A stretch of DNA of 33,539 bases, taken from NCBI GenBank assembly GCA_937931785.1, contig CALHAX010000055.1, positions 1 to 33,539 on the forward strand, given 5' to 3'. The translations under genes were made by a program, and so were the position numbers. The stretch comes from an uncultured Hyphomicrobiaceae bacterium. Its GTDB lineage: Bacteria; Pseudomonadota; Alphaproteobacteria; Rhizobiales; CALHAX01. Positions 28,101-33,539 of the stretch are shown piece by piece. The notes under the pieces are model-generated. The model saw only the letters and a list, made by a program, of their open reading frames with translations, was not told the DNA's origin and made no database searches. Each line of letters opens with the position of its first letter. Positions within the stretch are counted from its first letter, which is position 1.

Positions 28101-28637
28101 CCCGAACAGGACAGCAAAAATAGCCATCGATATGGCAATCGTAAATGCAATGTCTCCTGCAGGCGTCAGCGCCGCCGTGTTGCCCCCCACCGGTCCGAGC
28201 AATACCTCCACCGACAACGCGGCAGCCTTCAGTTGCAGAGCGATATACGGGATCGTACCCGCCACCGCGATGATCGTCACAAGCGCCGCAAGGAGTTGGC
28301 TTTTACCGTAGCGCGCTGCAATGAAGTCTGCAGTCGAAGTGATGTTCTGCGACTTCGACAACCGAACAACGCGCGTCATCAATGGCGCGCCCAGGCCAAT
28401 CATGATGATTGCACCCAGATAAACTGGTATAAACCCGAAGCCTGATGTCGCAGCCAGACCCACACTGCCGAAGAACGTCCACGAAGTGCAGTAGACGGCA
28501 AGCGACAGAGAATAAATCAGTGGCCGACCATGAATTCCCGACCGCTTCTTTTCTCGGTTATCACCAAGGTGCGCAATGATAAACAGTAGGCCGACATAGC
28601 CAAACGCGGCACCAAGTATGACCCAGCCATCGATCAT
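25107..28637 (-). CDS. SSF-fused hybrid sensor histidine kinase (CrbS/CbrA-like)
   Basis: 1176 residues from ATG 28637 with GGAAGGGG upstream. From N to C: a sodium:solute-symporter-like domain with about thirteen membrane helices (1-500), a STAC-like linker (about 525-570), a helical linker, a PAS domain (about 665-775), a coiled coil, HisKA with His822 in AAAGHDILQPL, HATPase_c (Asn936 in the N box, DTGKGIED, GLGLGLSI), and a receiver domain with Asp1104 in ILADYHL. CrbS and CbrA share this layout and respond to acetate or to amino acids. It presumably senses or transports a carboxylate and signals to the adjacent regulator. The receiver suggests either phosphate storage or a partner phosphotransfer protein. 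Confidence 0.92.
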   Translation of the reverse strand: MIDGWVILGAAFGYVGLLFIIAHLGDNREKKRSGIHGRPLIYSLSLAVYCTSWTFFGSVGLAATSGFGFIPVYLGAIIMIGLGAPLMTRVVRLSKSQNITSTADFIAARYGKSQLLAALVTIIAVAGTIPYIALQLKAAALSVEVLLGPVGGNTAALTPAGDIAFTIAISMAIFAVLFGTRHIDATEHQGGLMLAVATESIVKLFAFVSVGFFVTYWMFDGFADLWSRASQAGLIDRLVNEGFSASRWLTITLLSFTCIVLLPRQFHVAVVENQSQGDVRTAAWLFPIYLVLINIFVLPIALAGLLTFPAGQVDADMFVLALPLSEGATALTMFAFVGGLSAATAMVIVASIALAIMVCNEIIVPLMLRSAATRSPDSDDYAEIGPLLLNIRRVTIFLVLMLAYGFHRTIGQSQALASIGLLSFAAIAQFAPAFFAGLFSRRGTAAGAIAGILIGFAVWSYTMFLPWIAEAGWVSKQILQNGPWGYSILRPEALFGLEMNALVHGVFWSLSTNVVAFVVVSLMRQPSPVERLQANIFLQTEGVVTGPSPAFRLWRTSITVQDLMRTAGRYVGTERAERSFKQYAARENVPLDPGGDADVEFIRFTERLLASAIGAASSRLVLSLLLRRQNVGERSALKLLDDASEAIQYNRDLLQSALDQMGQGISVFDEDLQLICWNRRFRQMMDLPPEFGAVGVPLDKIIQYKAEAGHYGPVNVKTWVAEQVNRIALTKETFQDTNVTDNRVLEIGTSAMPQGGIVTTYTDITDRVTSAEALARANESLERRVNERTAQLTHANTALGEAKLKADEANLDKTRFLAAAGHDILQPLNAARLYTSSLSERARGTSADDLAQRIDASLEAVEEIIGALLDISRLDAGAMEPEFSVFPVAEMFERLRLEFEPLASAKGLKLRFVMTEAWIQSDRRMLRRVLQNLISNAIKYTDEGKVLVGARRDGDHLNIQVVDTGKGIEDDDRGTIFKEFQRLEKDARKVRGLGLGLSIVQRIASVLEHPVTMESVIDHGTAFSVRIPVKAPVVRPIKDSAGRKLGHNLNGTVVLVVDNEPEIVRGMEILLAGWGCHVIVAESEDEACAKVRNASVKPDVILADYHLAENLGTDVVASVRAIVGEPVSAIMITADRSVDVQNDIMELGLTLMRKPVRPAALRAAIYQQRQQLVAAE

Positions 28638-28865
28638 CTAACCGTGTCCCCTTCCGCAAACGTCCTGAGTTCGCTTGTTTACTAACAGATGGAATGCGGA
28701 AAACCGAATGTTCCAGACGAGAGAGACTTGGAATAATTTGTCATAAGCGTTACCGATGATTCGCGTACTGCCTGATTTTGTTATTGGGCGCTCCGTATCG
28801 TACTGCTTTTAGCCGAACAGTTGTGTGGTACGCGAACTCAATTTGAAAAATAGGGAGACCCTTTC
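28638..28865. promoter_or_regulatory. Divergent promoter region between the hybrid kinase and mscL
   Basis: 228 bp without a gene. It must hold outward promoters for the kinase (-) and mscL (+). The stretch near 28730-28780 is relatively AT-rich. No clear consensus pair, operator palindrome or ncRNA is seen. One GANTC site lies near 28760. Confidence 0.4.
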
Positions 28866-29276
28866 ATGGGTATGCTAGACGAATTCAAGGATTTTGCACT
28901 CAAGAGCAACTTTCTGGACATGGCGACAGGTATCGTAATTGGTGCTGCCGTTGGAACGGTCGTCAAGTCCTTGGTGTCGGACATCGTCATGCCGCCAATC
29001 GGGATGCTGATGGGCGGCGTGGATTTTTCGGACATCAAGATTACGCTCGCAGAAGCGGTGGGCGACACCGAAGCCGTTGCCATCAACATCGGCACGTTCA
29101 TAAACAACATCATCACGTTCCTGATCATCATGGCCGCGATCTTCATGATCATCAAAGGCTTCAATGCCATGAAAGCTAAGATGGCCGAAGAAGAAGCAGC
29201 GGCTCCTCCGCCAGAACCATCGGAAGACGTACTGCTGCTGCGCGAAATTCGCGATAGCCTGAAAGCCAACGGCTGA
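28866..29276 (+). CDS. mscL: Large-conductance mechanosensitive channel MscL
   Basis: 136 residues, normal length; start ATG 28866 with GGGAGA upstream (ATG 28872 is possible). The family landmarks are present: FKDFALKSNFLDMATGIVIGAA (cytoplasmic head plus pore helix TM1, Gly/Ala packing), the VSDIVMPPIG turn, a periplasmic loop, the second helix IGTFINNIITFLIIMAAIFMIIK, and a C-terminal bundle with the LLREIRDSL helix. It opens under membrane tension and releases solutes on osmotic downshock. The transcript ends at the strong terminator 29299-29332. Confidence 0.97.
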   Translation: MGMLDEFKDFALKSNFLDMATGIVIGAAVGTVVKSLVSDIVMPPIGMLMGGVDFSDIKITLAEAVGDTEAVAINIGTFINNIITFLIIMAAIFMIIKGFNAMKAKMAEEEAAAPPPEPSEDVLLLREIRDSLKANG

Positions 29277-29298
29277 TCATTCGATCAATCAGGGTCTT

Positions 29299-29332
29299 AA
29301 AAAAGGGCGTTCCTTCTGGGGCGCCCTTTTTT
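29299..29332. terminator. Bidirectional intrinsic terminator between mscL and the SDR gene
   Basis: GGGCG at 29305-29309 pairs with CGCCC at 29322-29326, flanked by six A and six T, so it can act on both strands. It lies 22 nt past the mscL stop, and its T-run overlaps the stop codon of the convergent SDR gene. Confidence 0.9.
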
Positions 29333-30080
29333 ATCCTCGACCGACAAACGGCATGTTCGTCGCCATCAGCGTCATGAACTGGACGTTGGCAGACAACGGC
29401 AACGCTGCCATCTGCGCAACCGCATCTCCAACATGGCGGACATCCATGATCGGCTCGGCAGCGATCGTGCCGTCTGCCTGCTGGATTCCCGATGCAATGA
29501 CCGTCGCAATATCCGTGTCAGCATTGCCAATGTCGATTTGACCACAGGCGATATTGAAAGGCCGGCCATCCAGTGAAATGGTTTTCGTCAACCCGGTGAT
29601 CGCATGCTTGCTTGCAGTGTACGGAGCGGAACCTGGCCGTGGCGTATGCGCAGAAATCGAGCCGTTGTTTATAATCCGCCCCCCCATGGGCTGCTGTTGC
29701 CGCATCAAACCAAACGCACGCCGCGCGCAAAGAAATGTCCCTGTCAGATTGACATCAATGATCTTGCGCCACGCGTCTGGTGCAATTTCGTCGATTGTTG
29801 CACTCGTCAAACCCAACCCGGCATTGTTGAACAAGACATCCAACCGGCCAAATCGGTTCTCGATTGTATCGAACAAGGTATCAACATCGTCATCACGCGA
29901 CACATCACACCCGATGGCCAAAGCATTCTCTTCCGTTGCACCAATATCAGCGATGGCGTCTTCGAGCACGTTCGCACGACGGCCCGCGAACACAGTCTTA
30001 AATCCGATATCAAGCAATGCGCGCGCAGCAGCTTTGCCGATCCCTGATCCGGCGCCAGTTACAAGGGCAATCTTGTTCAT
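29331..30080 (-). CDS. Short-chain dehydrogenase/reductase
   Basis: 249 residues, a classical SDR. The cofactor motif TGAGSGIG is at 8-15, an Arg pair in AGRRANV follows (which favours NADP but does not prove it), NNAG is at 85-88, and the catalytic set is Asn111, Ser141, Tyr154 and Lys158 (PYTASKHA). It ends FVGRG. Substrate unknown. The stop codon lies inside the bidirectional terminator shared with mscL. Start ATG 30080 is supported by the family N-terminus. Confidence 0.92.
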   Translation of the reverse strand: MNKIALVTGAGSGIGKAAARALLDIGFKTVFAGRRANVLEDAIADIGATEENALAIGCDVSRDDDVDTLFDTIENRFGRLDVLFNNAGLGLTSATIDEIAPDAWRKIIDVNLTGTFLCARRAFGLMRQQQPMGGRIINNGSISAHTPRPGSAPYTASKHAITGLTKTISLDGRPFNIACGQIDIGNADTDIATVIASGIQQADGTIAAEPIMDVRHVGDAVAQMAALPLSANVQFMTLMATNMPFVGRG

Positions 30081-30199
30081 GGTGTTCCATCCCGTACTGA
30101 GCTTGCGTCATAAGAAGCACCGGTAGCTCTATTGCGCGAACGGAACAATTGCGTTCAACACCAAAGGGCATTGTGGGTCGTAAATCACCTTGCAGGGAT

Positions 30200-30592
30200 T
30201 TAGTCGGTTGCCTGAACAGCGATCGTTCCAACAACCGTGCTTTTGAGGGTCGGCAAGGGGGGGATTTCGCTCGGAGGCGGCTGAATGACGAGACGACCCG
30301 ACGCATAGTCGCTGAAGTCGATCTCAGGTCCGAGATTTTGCAACGCCGTCTGGCAGGCCCAGTTCTTGCCCCACTGCTTTGCCGCATTTTTGAAGATGCG
30401 ACGCCCATCACGAAAACGCGACGAGCGCTTTAGTCTGCGTGTCGCTTCAAACGTCGCAACCATTTGGGAACAGTTCTCGACCGCTTCATGGGCATATCCC
30501 GCGTCTTCAAGGGTCGGGATCAATCCCGACGCCATGGAAGGAGACGCAACGGCAAGACTGAGACAGAAAGAAAGGAAGGTAGCGGTCTTCAT
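30200..30592 (-). CDS. Small secreted protein, unknown function
   Basis: 130 residues. A signal peptide is clear (MKTATFLSFCLSLAVAS, cleavage about PSMASG). The mature part has two Cys (VENCSQM and NWACQTA), a basic helical middle (RRLKRSSRFRDGRRIF) and a Pro-rich end. The two Cys could form a disulfide in the periplasm. I do not recognise a named family. It is on the same strand as the SDR with about 119 nt between, and divergent from rplU. The ribosome site is weak. Confidence 0.75.
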   Translation of the reverse strand: MKTATFLSFCLSLAVASPSMASGLIPTLEDAGYAHEAVENCSQMVATFEATRRLKRSSRFRDGRRIFKNAAKQWGKNWACQTALQNLGPEIDFSDYASGRLVIQPPPSEIPPLPTLKSTVVGTIAVQATD

Positions 30593-30793
30593 TGGCGTCG
30601 ACTTACTCGGAACAGGGCGGCAACCATATGGCCCAGCCAGTCAATCGTTAACGGGCGTTAAGGACTGCAACTGCGCTGACATGAGCAATAACTGTACCGA
30701 CATCGACCAGCCGATCACAGGCAAAGCCATACCGCATCGTAAATTTCCGCACGCCTAGTGTGCTTTTCGCCATGCTTTCAAGCGTTTCACCAC

Positions 30794-30822
30794 TTGTCGA
30801 ACCGGAAACGACAGCGTATATC
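30794..30822 (+). promoter_or_regulatory. Candidate sigma-70-type promoter for rplU-rpmA
   Basis: TTGTCG and TATATC are 17 bases apart and each matches four of six consensus positions. Transcription would begin near 30829 and give a leader of about 134 nt that includes the hairpin at 30907-30925. This is pattern-based only. Confidence 0.4.
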
Positions 30823-30906
30823 GTTCGCCTAACACGCGTGCAGCAAGCACCCGTGCAAAAGGCGCTGCCCGAGGCCATCCTGTCAGTTCATCTGGCAATT
30901 CAAAGT

Positions 30907-30925
30907 CCGCACTTTCGAAGTGCGG
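30907..30925 (+). promoter_or_regulatory. Leader hairpin upstream of rplU
   Basis: CCGCACTT and AAGTGCGG form a perfect 8-bp stem with a 3-base loop, 37 nt upstream of the rplU ATG and without a T-run. Its position in a ribosomal-protein leader makes an autoregulatory or translational role possible; that is inference. Confidence 0.5.
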
Positions 30926-30962
30926 CGCCACAGGGCGCGAATGAAAAGAGAAGGAATACACG

Positions 30963-31577
30963 ATGTACGCTGTCATCAAGACAGGCGGCAAGCAGTACCG
31001 GGTTGCTGCCGACGACGTCCTCAAGATTGAAAAAGTTACCGGCGAAGTGGGCGAAACCATTTCGTTCGCCGACGTTCTCATGGTCGGCGGCGACACGCCA
31101 ACGATTGGAACACCGACCATTGACGGCGCTACGGTTGCTGCCGAAGTGGTAGATCAGGGCCGCGCCCGCAAGATCATCGTTTTCAAGAAGAAGCGCCGCC
31201 AGAACTATCGCCGCAAGAAGGGGCATCGTCAGGAACAAACGACGATCCGCATTACTGACATTATCATGGGCGGCAAGAAACTCGCGACTGGCGCACCTGC
31301 GAGCGAAAAGCCCGCCAAGGCTCCAGCAACAGCAGGCAGCGACCTTCCGCAGCTCTTTACCGCGCCAGCAGGCGATGGTGATGATCTGACAAAAATCAAC
31401 GGCGTCGGTCCGGTTCTCGTCGAGAAGCTCAACAAGATGGGCATCACAACATTCGCACAAGTCGCGGCATTCACGCCGGAAGATGTCGCGAACGTGGACG
31501 ATGCACTGAGCTTCAAGGGCCGCATTGATCGCGACAACTGGATCGAACAGGCCAAGACACTGGCCGAGGAAGCCTGA
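30963..31577 (+). CDS. rplU: Ribosomal protein L21 with C-terminal HhH-like extension
   Basis: 204 residues; ordinary L21 is about 103. Residues 1-103 are standard L21 ([14 protein letters not shown] start, [20 protein letters not shown] end) that binds 23S rRNA near L20. A Lys/Ala/Pro linker follows (104-139), then an HhH-like domain (140-201) with [32 protein letters not shown] and WIEQAKTL. Long L21 proteins are known in Rhizobiales. The same domain ends the anchored protein at 1382-3391. GAAGGA lies before the ATG. It is co-transcribed with rpmA, 76 nt downstream. Confidence 0.97.
   Translation: MYAVIKTGGKQYRVAADDVLKIEKVTGEVGETISFADVLMVGGDTPTIGTPTIDGATVAAEVVDQGRARKIIVFKKKRRQNYRRKKGHRQEQTTIRITDIIMGGKKLATGAPASEKPAKAPATAGSDLPQLFTAPAGDGDDLTKINGVGPVLVEKLNKMGITTFAQVAAFTPEDVANVDDALSFKGRIDRDNWIEQAKTLAEEA
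31380..31565 (+). other. HhH-like domain, copy C (L21 extension)
   Basis: Residues 140-201 of RplU. It aligns without gaps to copy B in the anchored protein and shares its GVG, LN-x-MG, QxAA, F-x-GRI-x-R-x-NWIEQAK framework. Such a domain on a ribosomal protein would be exposed at the particle surface; its ligand is unknown. Confidence 0.85.
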
Positions 31578-31606
31578 GCGCAGCGCACAGCGATTTTGAA
31601 ATGTAT

Positions 31607-31633
31607 TGCGCACGTCCCGCCGGGCAGTGCGCA
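31607..31633 (+). promoter_or_regulatory. Hairpin in the rplU-rpmA gap
   Basis: TGCGCAC (31607-31613) pairs with GTGCGCA (31627-31633). Inside, CCC pairs with GGG around a GCC loop, with a 2x2 internal loop between the stems. It lies 20 nt before the rpmA ATG, with no T-run. It might stabilise or process the two-gene mRNA, or tune L27 synthesis. Confidence 0.45.
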
Positions 31634-31653
31634 CCTGAAGGAAGGACAAGACT

Positions 31654-31965
31654 ATGGCTCACAAGAAAGCAGGCGGCTCATCACGGAACGGTCGCGATAG
31701 TGCAGGACGCCGGTTGGGCGTAAAGAAATTTGGTGGCGAAGCCGTCATTCCCGGCAACATCATCGTCCGCCAGCGCGGCACGAAATGGCACCCGGGAACT
31801 GGCGTCGGTATCGGCAAGGATCACACGATCTTCGCCACGATCGATGGTCAGGTGCAGTTTGCCAAGAAAGCCAATGGCCGGACATATGTGTCCGTACTGG
31901 AAGACGCAGAATTCAAGGCCTACCAGGCTGTCAAGCAAACTGCAAAAGCCGAAGCCAGCGCCTGA
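31654..31965 (+). CDS. rpmA: Ribosomal protein L27
   Basis: 103 residues, somewhat longer than the usual 85-90 because of an Ala/Lys-rich tail ([11 protein letters not shown]). The N-terminus [16 protein letters not shown] is the standard type that reaches the peptidyl-transferase centre, without a Firmicutes-style cleavable leader. [18 protein letters not shown] and GKDHTIFA are conserved blocks. Strong GAAGGAAGGA site. It is followed by the intrinsic terminator 31993-32022. Confidence 0.97.
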   Translation: MAHKKAGGSSRNGRDSAGRRLGVKKFGGEAVIPGNIIVRQRGTKWHPGTGVGIGKDHTIFATIDGQVQFAKKANGRTYVSVLEDAEFKAYQAVKQTAKAEASA

Positions 31966-31992
31966 CACAACGTCCCATGCATTTTGTATGAG

Positions 31993-32022
31993 GGGGAGAT
32001 GGGCGACCATCTCCCCTTTTTT
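31993..32022 (+). terminator. Intrinsic terminator after rpmA
   Basis: GGGGAGATGG (31993-32002) pairs perfectly with CCATCTCCCC (32007-32016) around a GCGA loop, followed by six T. It is a strong terminator, 27 nt past the rpmA stop, and its T-run ends only three bases before the ATG of the next gene. Confidence 0.92.
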
Positions 32023-32025
32023 GTT

Positions 32026-33539
<1,514 letters not shown>

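Larger units (their letters stand above)
30593..30962. other. 370-bp divergent region upstream of rplU
   Basis: No protein-coding gene is supported here. It holds a candidate promoter for rplU (30794-30822), a leader hairpin (30907-30925), the GAAGGA ribosome site of rplU, and presumably the promoter of the leftward secreted protein. TTAA-N6-TTAA at 30648-30661 resembles a CtrA site but with a spacer one base short. No tRNA or riboswitch is recognisable. Confidence 0.6.

Noticed and set aside
30648-30661. CtrA-like site TTAA-N6-TTAA upstream of the small secreted protein
   Set aside because: The known CtrA spacing is seven bases; here it is six, and there is no second site nearby.
31984-32025. 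Upstream start for the GNAT gene
   Set aside because: It would place the intrinsic terminator stem inside the coding sequence and encode a non-family N-terminus.

Overview
The window looks like a chromosomal segment of an alphaproteobacterium, most likely Hyphomicrobiales (Rhizobiales), read at moderate to high GC by eye. The pointers are a PodJ-like polarity protein, a ligase-associated Lhr helicase/PdeM pair, a DUF6460 membrane protein, a DUF952-pyrD pair, ribosomal protein L21 with the long C-terminal helix-hairpin-helix-like extension known from this order, and the order rplU-rpmA-(GNAT)-obgE. I see no rRNA, tRNA, CRISPR array, insertion sequence or prophage. Most of the window is ordinary core chromosome; the accessory-looking elements are a solitary GmrSD-type restriction gene and the repeat-rich envelope genes at the left edge.

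Layout. 1-3391 (+): the 3' part of an OmpA-family protein with a perfect 102-bp tandem repeat, a 33-codon membrane micro-ORF, and a large membrane-anchored, Ala/Pro/Glu-rich protein with two HhH-like domains. 3522-7115 (-): a Slt-type lytic transglycosylase followed by an alpha/beta hydrolase. 7302-9571 (+): dapA, smpB and a second alpha/beta hydrolase. 9780-11522 (-): the DUF262/DUF1524 (GmrSD-like) gene. 11685-13151 (+): DUF952 protein and pyrD. 13164-14861 (-): a MATE exporter and a DUF6460 protein. 14914-18227 (+): lhr and pdeM, overlapping by 4 nt. 18253-21282 (-): PodJ-like Sel1/peptidoglycan-binding protein, divergent from a small secreted coiled-coil protein (21610-22080). 22123-28637: an acetate-switch type cluster, made of the two-subunit Na+/solute symporter (-), a NarL-type response regulator (+) and a giant symporter-fused hybrid kinase (-), resembling CrbS/CrbR with its transporter. 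28866-30592: mscL (+), then an SDR and a small secreted protein (-). 30963-33539 (+): rplU, rpmA, a GNAT acetyltransferase and obgE, which runs off the right edge.

Themes. Several genes act at the cell envelope (OmpA, lytic transglycosylase, PodJ-like, MscL). The two-component cluster would couple a carboxylate transporter to a sensor that itself carries a transporter fold. The most unusual thread is one small HhH-like domain seen three times: twice in the membrane-anchored protein at 1382-3391 and once as the extension of L21. I found no complete new multi-gene system that the sequence alone would establish; the best leads are that shared domain, the micro-ORF in front of the anchored protein, and two hairpins in the rplU-rpmA transcript.
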